Source: CAKZML01 sp963823435 (GTDB lineage Bacteria; Pseudomonadota; Gammaproteobacteria; Steroidobacterales; BM003). From it: DNA of 64,000 bases. Location of the stretch: contig CAWGLN010000001.1 in assembly GCA_963823435.1 (NCBI GenBank), forward strand, positions 434,001 through 498,000. The letters are read 5' to 3'. The notes below the pieces were generated by a model. It worked only from the letters and a program-made list of their open reading frames with translations, was not told the DNA's origin and did not search any database. Of the stretch, positions 1-9,400 are shown piece after piece (position 1 is the stretch's first letter; every line of letters begins with the position of its first letter). The translations under genes were made by a program, and so were the position numbers.

Positions 1-1
1 C

Positions 2-145
2 CCCGAGGGGCTGGGCAACTGGTGTCGCCAGCAACTTGCCGGCTTCAAGATCCCGGCCGAGTTCATTTGTATGGCCGAACTGCCTCGGACTGTGGCTGGC
101 AAGATCCACCGCCAGCAGTTGTTGGCTATGCTAAGGAACCTCTGA
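2..145 (+). CDS. AMP-dependent acyl-CoA synthetase/ligase, C-terminal end (partial)
   Basis: Only the last 47 codons lie in the window, open at the left edge and ending at TGA 143-145. The residues read G-F-K-I-P, then L-P-R-T-V-A-G-K-I-H-R-Q-Q-L. This is the C-terminal lid domain of the ANL superfamily, in which the lysine of the GK(I/V)xR motif is the adenylation-step catalytic lysine. The enzyme would activate a carboxylic acid with ATP and transfer it to CoA; the substrate cannot be told from this piece. It converges on the sulfotransferase gene, with about 130 bases between the two stops and no clear terminator. Confidence 0.8.
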   Translation, partial: PEGLGNWCRQQLAGFKIPAEFICMAELPRTVAGKIHRQQLLAMLRNL

Positions 146-272
146 TTTATTCCCGTGACAGCGTCGGTCGGCCTGCCGCCACCCCGGTGAAACCTGTCTG
201 AGTTTGCCATCGCACAGAAGCCGGGTATTTTGAACCCCCACTGCGAATTGATGGGCAGACCTTCAGATATCC

Positions 273-839
273 CTAAACCGGATAACGATCCAGCACCGGG
301 CCCAGGGCTTTCTTCAATGGGTCCAGGTGCTTTTCATAGTTGCGCCATTGGTCCAGGCCTTCGGTATACACCGGTTGGCGCACCTGCTCGGAACTGGGTG
401 TGCGAATGGCCCGCTTGGTTTCGTAAAACCGCAGGCACTGCTCCTCAAACTCCAGACCGCAGTAATCCAGCAGGCGACGGACCTGGTTCTCGGTATCCGC
501 CACCATGTCCTCGTACTGCACCCGCAGAACGCGGCCCGGCAGCACTGCATCCCAGTGATCCATCAGGGTGACGTAATCGCGATAGTACGTGCCGATATCG
601 GTCAGGCTGTAAGTGAAGGTCTGGCCCTTGGCAAATAACTGCTTGTAGCCCGAGAAACATCCGGCCATAGGATGACGCCTGGCGTCGATGATTTTCGCAT
701 TGGGCAGGATCAGGTGAATCAGGCCGACATGACGGAAGTTATTCGGCATCTTGTCGATAAAATACGGCAAATCACCGCGTTGAATCCTGGTTGATTCGAT
801 GTATCCCTCACCCAGTTCCCTGAACTGATCGGGAGTCAA
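273..839 (-). CDS. TPR-sulfotransferase, C-terminal part (frameshifted from the upstream ORF)
   Basis: This carries the rest of the sulfotransferase domain. D-A-R-R-H-P-M-A-G matches the region that binds the 3'-phosphate of PAPS, and Y-E-D-M-V followed by the C-terminal L-D-R-Y-P-V are typical of TPR-linked bacterial sulfotransferases. The ATG at 839 is only the first methionine in frame; it corresponds to an internal position and has no convincing ribosome site. Together with 836-2338 it would make one protein of roughly 685 residues. It is probably intact in the organism. Confidence 0.85.
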   Translation of the reverse strand: MTPDQFRELGEGYIESTRIQRGDLPYFIDKMPNNFRHVGLIHLILPNAKIIDARRHPMAGCFSGYKQLFAKGQTFTYSLTDIGTYYRDYVTLMDHWDAVLPGRVLRVQYEDMVADTENQVRRLLDYCGLEFEEQCLRFYETKRAIRTPSSEQVRQPVYTEGLDQWRNYEKHLDPLKKALGPVLDRYPV

Positions 840-2338
840 CTCTGCCAGGATTTCAGGGTATTTTCCTGCAGGTTGCTCGACGGGTCTTTTGAGCGAGACG
901 CTCGGGCAATACCAATAATGTCCGGCAGCTCTGCTGTACCCTGCACCTGGGAATGACTGGCCAGGATTTGTTCCAGCAAGGTCGAGCCCGCCCTTGGCAG
1001 GCCGACGATAAAAACAGGATCAGGTGCTGAGTGACCCTGGCCCTGCCTTGCCGCAAAAAACTCGGCATCCAGGGCCTTGATCTGGCGCGCAGCATCGAAC
1101 ACGTTTTTCTTCGCGCTATAGGGATGCTGCTTGGCGCGTATCATGTTGCCACGCTCATAAAATTGAAACGACAGGTCGTAGTCCTTGCGGTCCTCGTAGG
1201 CCTTACCGAGAGCAAAGGCCAGGTGGGCCTGCTCTTCCTGCTTACCGCCGTCATCAACCACCTGAGCCAGCATCTGTGCAATATCCTCATCGCTAAACCT
1301 GAAAGTCTTCAGGTTGGCCAGGCTCCAGTAAGGCTCGCCAATACCGGGACTCAGCTCAATGCTCCTCTTGTACGCACGGATCGCATCATCCAGCCTGCCC
1401 ACGGTCTTCAGGGTGTGTCCGTAATTCATGCTGGGTCCCGCCTGGTTCGGATAGTCCTTGAGCAGGCGCTCGTATAGCTCAAGGGCTTCCAGGTGATCTC
1501 CCTTTTGCACCAATATACTCGCCTTGAGAATCAGGTAGTTCGGATGCTTTGGAACCGCTTTTAGCAGCAATTCCAGCTGCTCAAGCGCAGCTTCCAGTTC
1601 CTGGCTCTTGAACAGAGCCATCGCAAAACTGTGTCTCGCCATGTGAAAATCCGGCGCCAGTTCCAGGCAGCGTTGCAAGAGGTTCTTGGCATCCGCATAT
1701 TGCCCCAGCTTGATGCCAATATTTCCCAGCAAACTAATTGCCACAACATCTGTCGGATCCTGCTTGAGCACCTCCCGAGTCAGTCGCTCCGCCTTTGCCA
1801 CCTTGCCCTTGCGAAATAAATCCGCGGCCTCCACGAGTTCGGGATGCGGTGTAGACACTTCCAGGTGTCTTTCGAAGGCCTCCTCACTACCAGTTTCGTC
1901 ACCTGCAACGCTGAGCTGGTCGCCCAGGCTGCGCCATGCGCCGCCGTGGCGCGGATTAATTTGCACTGCCCGGCGCAGAACATCAATGGCATCGGCTCCC
2001 CTCCCGATCGCCCCGAGCGTAAGACCCAGTTCATGCAGCAAATCCGCGGAGTCGGAGTGAGCGCCTGCCAGGGGTTCCAGTATTGAAAGGGCCTTTTCTG
2101 TATCACCTTGCAAGCGATAGGCAACACCCACTATCTGCTGCGCTGCGGCGAGGTCTGGATATACTTGCAGGATTTCCGTCGCCCTCACCCGGGCCAGCGC
2201 GGGATCCTGCCGAAGCAACCGCGCTGCCTGGGATATCGCGGAATTAACGTTCGGCCCGGTTGTCAGATTTTCTGTAGTCATGCCAGCTGCAATACCTGAT
2301 TTCGGTGTGGTTTTCGGGTTGGGAACCATTCCCAACAA
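836..2338 (-). CDS. TPR-sulfotransferase, N-terminal part (split from 273-839 by a frameshift)
   Basis: The first 430 or so residues are tandem tetratricopeptide repeats with typical A-x-x-x-L and P-x-x-x-x-A spacing. They lead into the start of a sulfotransferase domain, with the 5'-phosphosulfate-binding motif G-L-P-R-A-G-S-T-L-L-E-Q. The frame then runs out (K-S-W-Q-S-stop), while the alternative frame reads K-Y-P-E-I-L-A-E-L and joins directly to the ORF at 839. A missing base in the T run at 861-864 (A run on the coding strand) explains the break. Family role: PAPS-dependent sulfation of an unknown acceptor. Starts at TTG 2338, ATG 2329 and ATG 2281 are all possible and none has a strong Shine-Dalgarno site. 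Confidence 0.85.
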   Translation of the reverse strand: MLGMVPNPKTTPKSGIAAGMTTENLTTGPNVNSAISQAARLLRQDPALARVRATEILQVYPDLAAAQQIVGVAYRLQGDTEKALSILEPLAGAHSDSADLLHELGLTLGAIGRGADAIDVLRRAVQINPRHGGAWRSLGDQLSVAGDETGSEEAFERHLEVSTPHPELVEAADLFRKGKVAKAERLTREVLKQDPTDVVAISLLGNIGIKLGQYADAKNLLQRCLELAPDFHMARHSFAMALFKSQELEAALEQLELLLKAVPKHPNYLILKASILVQKGDHLEALELYERLLKDYPNQAGPSMNYGHTLKTVGRLDDAIRAYKRSIELSPGIGEPYWSLANLKTFRFSDEDIAQMLAQVVDDGGKQEEQAHLAFALGKAYEDRKDYDLSFQFYERGNMIRAKQHPYSAKKNVFDAARQIKALDAEFFAARQGQGHSAPDPVFIVGLPRAGSTLLEQILASHSQVQGTAELPDIIGIARASRSKDPSSNLQENTLKSWQS

Positions 2339-2567
2339 CGGATAATCCCCTAGGTGTAATTTCCCGCATCGGGCATTTCAAACGCCCGAATACCAGCCAA
2401 CACGAGTCTTTGCGTGGATAACACGTTGACTGATATCAACAAACGAGGGAGACTGATCCTCGGTCGATGATAACGTCAATTCCATCGCATGCGAAGTTCT
2501 GGAATCGATCCCTTGTCATCCCTGGCCGACAGCTAGCTAAAAATATGTACATGGGGGATTTATCAAT
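2339..2567. promoter_or_regulatory. Divergent intergenic region between the sulfotransferase and TonB receptor genes
   Basis: These 229 bases separate two divergently transcribed genes and must hold both promoters. I see a TTGACT hexamer near 2425 and an A/T-rich stretch just before the receptor's ribosome site. I cannot assign a -10/-35 pair with confidence, and no operator is obvious. Confidence 0.4.
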
Positions 2568-4991
2568 ATGAGTCAATTCAGAAAGCGTCCACTCGCAAGG
2601 GCTGTTTCTGCCGCCCTGACCGGGTCGGTCATCGCCACGGCAATCGCTGTTCCAGCTTATGCTGCAGTGCTTGAGGAAATCGTAGTAACCGCGCAAAAGC
2701 GCCAGGAAAATCTCCAGGACGTGCCCCTGTCGGTCCAAGTGCTTGGCGCCAAGGAACTGGAAGAACTGAATCTCAACAGCTTTGAAGATTACGTCCAATT
2801 CCTGCCCACCGTTTCGTTCACGTATGCCGGGCCCGGTTATGGGCAGGTGTATATGCGCGGCATCGCCAGTGGCGGCGATGGGGTCCACTCGGGATCCATG
2901 CCCAGCGTAGGTGTCTACCTGGATGAACAACCGGTAACCACCATTAACCAGATTCTGGATGTGCACATTTATGACGTCGCCCGTATCGAGACCCTTGCTG
3001 GTCCCCAGGGCACCTTGTACGGCCAGGGCAGCCAGGCCGGCACCCTGCGCATCATCACCAACAAGCCCGACACCAAGGGGTTCGAGGCCGGTTATGACGT
3101 TGCCTTGAATACTGTGGATGGTGGCGATCCCGGCTACGGTGTGGAAGGCTTTGTAAACATTCCGCTTTCCGACAAGATGGCCCTGCGTATGGTGGGCTGG
3201 ACCGAATATGACGGTGGCTACATCGATAACATTCCTGCCACTATAAATTATCCATGGAACAGCACAAACTCCATCTCGGGCGACGTCAGCCGGGACAACA
3301 CAGCTTCCTATCCCGGACAACCCGTAGCCAAGATAGAGGACAACTTTAACGATGCCACCACGACGGGTGGTCGTGCATTGCTGAAGATCGACCTGAATGA
3401 CAACTGGAGCGTGACGCCCGGCATCATGGCCCAGGTTCAGGAAACCAATGGCACCTGGGCCCATGATCCCGAGGATGCGGGTGACCTGAAGGCCACGCGT
3501 TTCTTCGAGGACTCCAGCGATGAAGACTGGTACCAGGCTACCCTGACCCTGGAAGGGACCGTAGGCGGTCTCGACGTGGTGTACGCGGGTTCCTACCTGG
3601 ACCGCAACCTGGATAGCCTGTACGACTACACCGGTTATGCGGAGTACATTGACTACCTGACTCAGTATTATCACGATTATTATGGCAGCGGTTACTACTG
3701 CTCTTACTACAATGCGGCCGGAAATGACTGCGTGGACCCGTCACAGTACGTGGCTGGTATTGAGAAATTTACCCGGGTAAGTAACGAGCTCCGCGTACAG
3801 TCCAGCCAGGACAAGCGTCTGCGCTGGATTGCCGGCTTCTTCTCCCAGCAGCAGCTGCACGATTTCGACCTGCGCTGGAATGTACCGGCCATGGATCCTG
3901 CCAACTCGGTTATTGAGAACGGCGATACCACCTGGCAGACCTACCAGATTCGCAAGGACCGCGACCTGGCACTGTTCGGCGAGATTACCTACGACTTCAC
4001 CGAGAAACTGTCGGCGACCTTTGGTATGCGTTTCTTCGAGTACGAGAACTCGCTGTACGGCTTCAACGGTTTCCAGGGTCATTGCACCGGCTTTTACGAC
4101 GCGAACGGGGATTTTGTGGAAGACCGGGAAAACGGCGAGGTCCAGTATCCCTGCTTTGACACACGTATCCTGGACGACGTGGCCGAGGGCGACGGCAACA
4201 CCATGAAGGTGAACGTCAACTACACCATCAATGACAGTAAAATGGTGTACGTCACGTATTCGGAAGGCTTCCGCGCAGGCGGTGTGAACCGCGCCAGGGT
4301 GGAAGGAATTCCCAAGTACAAACCCGACTGGGTATACAACTACGAGGCTGGCTGGAAAACCACCTGGATGGATGGACGCCTGCGCTTCAACGGTGCGGTC
4401 TATTACCTGAACTGGGAAGACTTCCAATACGGCTTCCTCGATTTCACCGTGTCCAACCTGACCATCATCGGCAATGTGGGCCAGGCCGAGACTATCGGTA
4501 CAGAGTTTGACCTGACCTTTGCGGCTACCGATGACCTGACGCTGTCTTTCGCGGGCTCCTACAACAAGGCCGAACTGAAGGATCCTTACTACCGCAACTC
4601 TGATGAAGAGGCCACGGGGATACCGCGTTCACCTGCCGGAACACCCATGCCCTACGTGCCCGAGTGGCAGTTCACCGGCGTTGGCCGCTACCATTTTGAC
4701 GTGGCCAGCTTACCGGCCTATGCCCAGCTGGCCTTCGCCTACACCGGCGAACGCTGGAATGAACTGGACACAACCAACGACGTACGGACCCTCATGGATG
4801 CCTACACGATCGTAAATGCGGCGGTGGGTATAAATAAGGAAACCTGGTCTCTGGAACTGTTTGGCAGCAACCTGACCGATGAACGCGCGCAGATTGATGT
4901 TCTTGACCCGGGCTATCCGAGCGCCCTGGACACCAGGACCTACACCAATCGGCCACGTTCGTATGGTATCCGATTCAGCCAGCGTTTCTAA
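2568..4991 (+). CDS. TonB-dependent outer-membrane receptor
   Basis: The 807-residue protein has a signal peptide (residues 1-32, cleavage after A-Y-A), a TonB box (E-E-I-V-V-T-A, about residue 36), a plug domain with the usual G-P-Q-G-T-L-Y-G-x-G motif near residue 145, and a long beta-barrel ending in R-F-S-Q-R-F. The terminal Phe is the outer-membrane assembly signal. The family imports scarce ligands using the proton-motive force passed on by TonB. The ligand here is not evident. A G-rich ribosome site (GGGGGA, 9 bases upstream) supports the ATG. The barrel has Tyr/Asp-rich loops (around residues 340-390). A strong terminator follows, so it is probably transcribed alone, divergently from the sulfotransferase. 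Confidence 0.95.
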   Translation: MSQFRKRPLARAVSAALTGSVIATAIAVPAYAAVLEEIVVTAQKRQENLQDVPLSVQVLGAKELEELNLNSFEDYVQFLPTVSFTYAGPGYGQVYMRGIASGGDGVHSGSMPSVGVYLDEQPVTTINQILDVHIYDVARIETLAGPQGTLYGQGSQAGTLRIITNKPDTKGFEAGYDVALNTVDGGDPGYGVEGFVNIPLSDKMALRMVGWTEYDGGYIDNIPATINYPWNSTNSISGDVSRDNTASYPGQPVAKIEDNFNDATTTGGRALLKIDLNDNWSVTPGIMAQVQETNGTWAHDPEDAGDLKATRFFEDSSDEDWYQATLTLEGTVGGLDVVYAGSYLDRNLDSLYDYTGYAEYIDYLTQYYHDYYGSGYYCSYYNAAGNDCVDPSQYVAGIEKFTRVSNELRVQSSQDKRLRWIAGFFSQQQLHDFDLRWNVPAMDPANSVIENGDTTWQTYQIRKDRDLALFGEITYDFTEKLSATFGMRFFEYENSLYGFNGFQGHCTGFYDANGDFVEDRENGEVQYPCFDTRILDDVAEGDGNTMKVNVNYTINDSKMVYVTYSEGFRAGGVNRARVEGIPKYKPDWVYNYEAGWKTTWMDGRLRFNGAVYYLNWEDFQYGFLDFTVSNLTIIGNVGQAETIGTEFDLTFAATDDLTLSFAGSYNKAELKDPYYRNSDEEATGIPRSPAGTPMPYVPEWQFTGVGRYHFDVASLPAYAQLAFAYTGERWNELDTTNDVRTLMDAYTIVNAAVGINKETWSLELFGSNLTDERAQIDVLDPGYPSALDTRTYTNRPRSYGIRFSQRF

Positions 4992-5011
4992 TCAGGACGT
5001 GAGTTGAGAAG

Positions 5012-5043
5012 GGCCGGATCCGCAAGGATCCGGCCTTTTTTTT
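5012..5043 (+). terminator. Rho-independent terminator after the TonB receptor gene
   Basis: A perfect 10-bp stem (GGCCGGATCC / GGATCCGGCC) with a GCAA tetraloop is followed by eight T residues, 20 bases past the receptor stop codon. Confidence 0.95.
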
Positions 5044-5314
5044 GGGTGCACTCAAGGGGACAGTAACCTCAACTACCCGTATATCCGGGGACGTTTCGAG
5101 GACATTGATCTTAGCCAACCGCCTTTGCCATGGCTCTTAATCCTTTCCCCTCAACTTCGGTTAGATGACCCGGTCGGTATTCACGGGCTGAATTCATGCC
5201 AGGCAACTCCCTGTACCGCGCCTCCATCACAGCGGGTACGTACTCTGGTCTTTGAGTATCATGGATATCTCTATCCGGGCGGTCGTCGCCCGGGCAGTCA
5301 ACCGAGGTCACCTG

Positions 5315-6373
5315 ATGAACAAGTTTCTAATTGTGCCGCTGGCGCTGCTGTGTCTGTGCCTGCCCGCTGCAACCCGGGCGGATTCCGCCGTTTCCAGCTA
5401 CACGCTGGGCCCTATTGAAGCCCAACCGGGAACCACGGTCTCCGCTTACCTGGAGGTTCCGGCCGGAATCGATTCAGCCACCCGGATACCGGTTTCGGTC
5501 ATTCACGGGGCACACGCCGGCCCTGTGCTGGCCCTGATTGCGGGTACCCATGGCTACGAATACCCACCTATCACGGCCCTGCAAAAACTACGTGGATCAC
5601 TGGACCCGGCTGCCTTGTACGGCACGGTCATCCTGGTGCACGTGGCCAACCCACCCTCTTTCCTGGGCCGCACCATCTATACCAGCCCGGTGGACGGCAA
5701 AAACCTTAACCGGGTTTACCCGGGCAAGGCAGACGGAACAGTCAGCGAACGTATCGCCTACGCCATCACTCGGGAAGTGATCGAGCGGGCCGACTACCTG
5801 GTGGACATGCACGGTGGGGATGGCAACGAGGCACTCAGGCCGTATATCTATATGCCCGTCACCGGTGATGAGAAGCTGGATGCGAAGGTTCGCGGCATGG
5901 CGCTGGCTTTCGGTCTGGACCACATCGTGATCGACCGGGGACGGCTGGCCGATCCCGAGACATCGGTGTTCACCGACCAGACCGGACTCACGCGTGGAGT
6001 CCCGTCCATCACCACCGAGACCGGCCAGATGGGTTCCAACGACGACTACTGGGTGGAGCTTGCCGAAAATGGCGTGCGGAACCTGCTACGCCACCTGGAG
6101 ATGCTGCAGGAAAAAGAAATCATCAACCAGGGGGTCGTCTGGCTGGAAGACTACCAGGTGATACGCAGCCCGGTCACCGGTGTGTTCCGTGCAGCGGTGC
6201 GTGACGGATACCTGGTTGCCGAGGGCAGCCTGCTGGGTGAGTTGCTGGACCTGTTCGGCAGACCGGTCATGGAGATACGCGCTCCGTTTGCAGGCGTTGT
6301 GAACTACGTGGTGGGTACCCCACCGGTAAGTGAGGGGGAGCCGTTGGCGATGCTGAGCAAAGTGGCGGAGTAG
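5315..6373 (+). CDS. Exported M14-type succinylglutamate desuccinylase/aspartoacylase-like hydrolase
   Basis: I start the gene at ATG 5315, with GAGGT six bases upstream. This gives a clean signal peptide (M-N-K-F-L-I-V-P-L-A-L-L-C-L then A-T-R-A). The earlier ATG at 5252 would bury it behind 21 residues. The mature part has the zinc ligands of the AstE/AspA branch of M14 metallohydrolases: H-G-Y-E near residue 80 of the preprotein and V-D-M-H-G-G further on, plus a T-E-T-G segment. The C-terminal 90 residues resemble the beta-rich lipoyl-like domain of this family. Members cleave N-acyl amino acids or related amides; an exported form would act in the periplasm. The true substrate is unknown. 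Confidence 0.85.
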   Translation: MNKFLIVPLALLCLCLPAATRADSAVSSYTLGPIEAQPGTTVSAYLEVPAGIDSATRIPVSVIHGAHAGPVLALIAGTHGYEYPPITALQKLRGSLDPAALYGTVILVHVANPPSFLGRTIYTSPVDGKNLNRVYPGKADGTVSERIAYAITREVIERADYLVDMHGGDGNEALRPYIYMPVTGDEKLDAKVRGMALAFGLDHIVIDRGRLADPETSVFTDQTGLTRGVPSITTETGQMGSNDDYWVELAENGVRNLLRHLEMLQEKEIINQGVVWLEDYQVIRSPVTGVFRAAVRDGYLVAEGSLLGELLDLFGRPVMEIRAPFAGVVNYVVGTPPVSEGEPLAMLSKVAE

Positions 6374-6429
6374 AATAGAAAACACCGCCGCAGAGGTCGC
6401 AGTGCTGCTGCTCTGAGGCGGTGTCTATT
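6374..6429. terminator. Possible bidirectional stem-loop between convergent genes
   Basis: AATAG plus AACACCGCC on the left pairs with GGCGGTGT plus CTATT on the right, with a small bulge and a loop of about 27 bases. It sits exactly between the stops of the convergent hydrolase and tpsA genes. There is no T run, so it may be a weak terminator or only an RNA 3'-end structure. Confidence 0.45.
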
Positions 6430-6439
6430 CAGTCACTAC

Positions 6440-9400
6440 TCAATGCTGGACGTTTCTTGCCAGCGGTACCAGTTCCTCTTCGTTATCCAGTTTGGAGAAC
6501 TCGTCAAACTGCTGCTGCGCGGGCAATTGCACGCCTTCATTGCTGATTTCGTAGACCGTAATGTCTTCCGAATAGGCTGCCCAATCAACGTCCGTGTCTT
6601 CCTTGATCGCAGCGGCCAGGGCTGCACTTGCGGCAGCTTTCTGGGAGATCTTTACGTTCTGCACGGCCACGGTGCCACCCGTGCCACCGGCGTAATCAGC
6701 CACCGCAGTTGAGGCCGCATAGGCATCAATTTGCGGCACTATCGCTGTACTGGAAACGTGAAGATCAATGGGGAAACCGGTCTCAGGGAAACCTCTGAAC
6801 GTGATCGGCGCAGCTGCCGTCCCCATCTCACCACCGGCAAACAACGAGGCCGTGCTGCCAATAATATTAGCTTGTCCAGCTTCTGCACCTTCATGAACTT
6901 CAGCAAACAAATTGCCTGTCGCCTCCACAATCACCGGCCCTGTTCCGGCTTCAGTACCAGTTTGGCAACCGGCGCCTGAACCCGCACACAGGAAATCAAG
7001 CGTCAGATCGCCGTCGTTGTGGATCTCGATTCCACCACTTCCGGTGTTCAGCGCCCGATAGATTCCAACCGTAGTATTGGCAAATGTCTGCCCTGTGACA
7101 GAAGAAGCGTCAAGGGACTGTGCCGACACAACCCCGGTCCCGTCAGCCTGGGTAATCGATCCGCCCGATGTAATCGTCAGGTTGGTGGCGGCTGTGAGGT
7201 CAGCATTCGCAGCGACGGTAATGTTCCCGGAAGCATCCAGCAGAATATTCTGGGCGCCGAGACTTTGGTCAACAGCAATCGTGTCCATGTTGTTAACCGT
7301 AAGATCACCGCTTACGGCGCTGGCTTCAGTCACGACAAATGCGTCGTTGGCGCCACCACCACCATTAACCGTCACTCCATTACCGATGTCGCCATCCATA
7401 TTAAAGGTGTCATCACCAGCCGATCCAACGAAATTCTCCACGTTGACGGAGTCGCTGAAATTAACCGTTACCGGACCCGCGTTAGCTGCATAGGTCTGGG
7501 TGTCAATGTCAGCGCCACCGTCAAATGTGCCGGCACTGCCGCCGGTGTTCACATTGAAGGTGTCGTTGCCGCCCGCACCGGATGCGGTCCCGCTCAGCGC
7601 CGCCGTAAAGGTAAAGGTATCCGCAGCGGCACCGCCGGTCAGGTTCTCCACATTGCTAAACCCAATGGTATTCACCGTGCCTGCATCGCCCGCGCCGTTC
7701 ACCACAAAGGTATTTGTTGAAGCCGCACCTACAATGAGGTCAGCCGTGCCGGCCCCGCCATCAATCGTCCCGGCGCTTACGCCAGTACTCAAACTGAAGG
7801 TGTCGTTGCCGCCAGCCCCGTCTGCCAGTCCACTGAGTTCGGCGTTGAAGGTAAAGCTGTCGTCCGCCGCGCCCCCGGTCAGGTTCTCCACACCGGTAAA
7901 GGTCGTGCTGTTCGCGGTACCCTCATCGCCCAGGCCGTTCACCACAAAGGTGTTGGTGGTTGCAGCCCCGATGATCCGATCACCATTTGCACCGTTTGAA
8001 CCGCCGATAATCAAATTGGCACTACCGCCTGTGTTTATAGTGAACGTGTCGTCACCGGCCGCACCGGAGGCTGTCCCGCTCAACGCGGCGTTAAGGGCAA
8101 AGGTATCAACACCCGCACCACCGGTGAGGTTCTCCACGGTGTTGAAGGCATCACCATTCACGGTGCCTGCATTCGCTGCGCTCACTACAAAGGCGTTACC
8201 TGCAGCAAGACCCACGATGGTATCGGTGTCATTGCCACCAGCGATGGTCCCGGCACTGCCACCCGCATTCAGAGTGAAAGTGTCATTACCACCCTCGCCC
8301 GACGCGTTTCCACTCAAGGCCCCGCTAAGGGCAAAGGTATCAGCACCCGCGCCGCCGGTCAGGTTCTCCACCGTGTTGAAGGCGGTGGTGCCGTTGACGG
8401 TACCGGTATTGCCCCCGTTCACCACGAAGGCGTTAGCTGTCGCGTTACCCACAATGGTATCGGTCCCGTTACCACCCGTGACACCGCCGGTGACGGCCGC
8501 ATTCAGCCTGACGGTGTCATTATTGTCACCACCGTTCACACTGCCGGTCTGGGCAACGTTGACAGTGATGTCGTCATCACCCGCACCACCGTTGACCGCA
8601 CCGGTATAATCCGCCGTACCCAGGGTCATCGTGTCCACCAGCGTGCCACCTGTGACGGTCTGCACATTGGTGAAGGCTACCGTCCCGTTGGTGTTGGTCA
8701 CCGACCCGGCATTGGCCGCATTCAGTGCCCAGGCATTCGCCGTATCGGCGCCGGTCAGGCTGTTCGCACCACCGGCTCCGTTGGCTGTTCCGGCAAGACT
8801 GCCGGCTGCGCCCACAGTGAAGTTATCCGCCGCACTGCCACCCGTGACATTCTGTACACCGGTGAAGGCCACCGCACCGTTGGTATTGGTCACTGATCCG
8901 GCATTTGTGCCGGTCAAGGCCCAGGTGTTCACCGTGTTATTCGCCGTCAGGCTGTTCGCACCGCCGGCACCCGCCGCCGTGCCAGACAGACTGCCTGTTC
9001 CGGTCACTGCAAAGGTATCCGTTCCCGCGCCGCCAGTAAGATTCTCCACCCCGGTAAAGGCCGTGGTGGCATTCACCGTGCCAGCATTGCCCGCATTCAC
9101 CACGAAGGCATTGCCCGTCGCATTACCCACGATGGTGTCCGTCTCGGTACCACCGGTGACACCGCCGGCAACACTGGCCGACAGGTTAATAGTGTCATTA
9201 CCCGCATCGCCGTTTACGCTGCCGGTCTGCGCCACACTGACAGTGATATCGTCATTACCCGCACCACCGTTGACCGTGCCGGTGTAGTCCGCTGTACCCA
9301 GGGTCATGGTATCCACCAGGGTGCCACCGGTGACCGTCTGCACATTGGTAAAGGCTACCGTCCCGTTGGTGTTGGTCACCGACCCGGCATTGGCCGCATT

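Noticed and set aside
2436..3674. 412-residue minus-strand ORF antisense to the TonB receptor
   Set aside because: It lies wholly over a convincing receptor gene and shows no domain; it is a shadow of codon bias.
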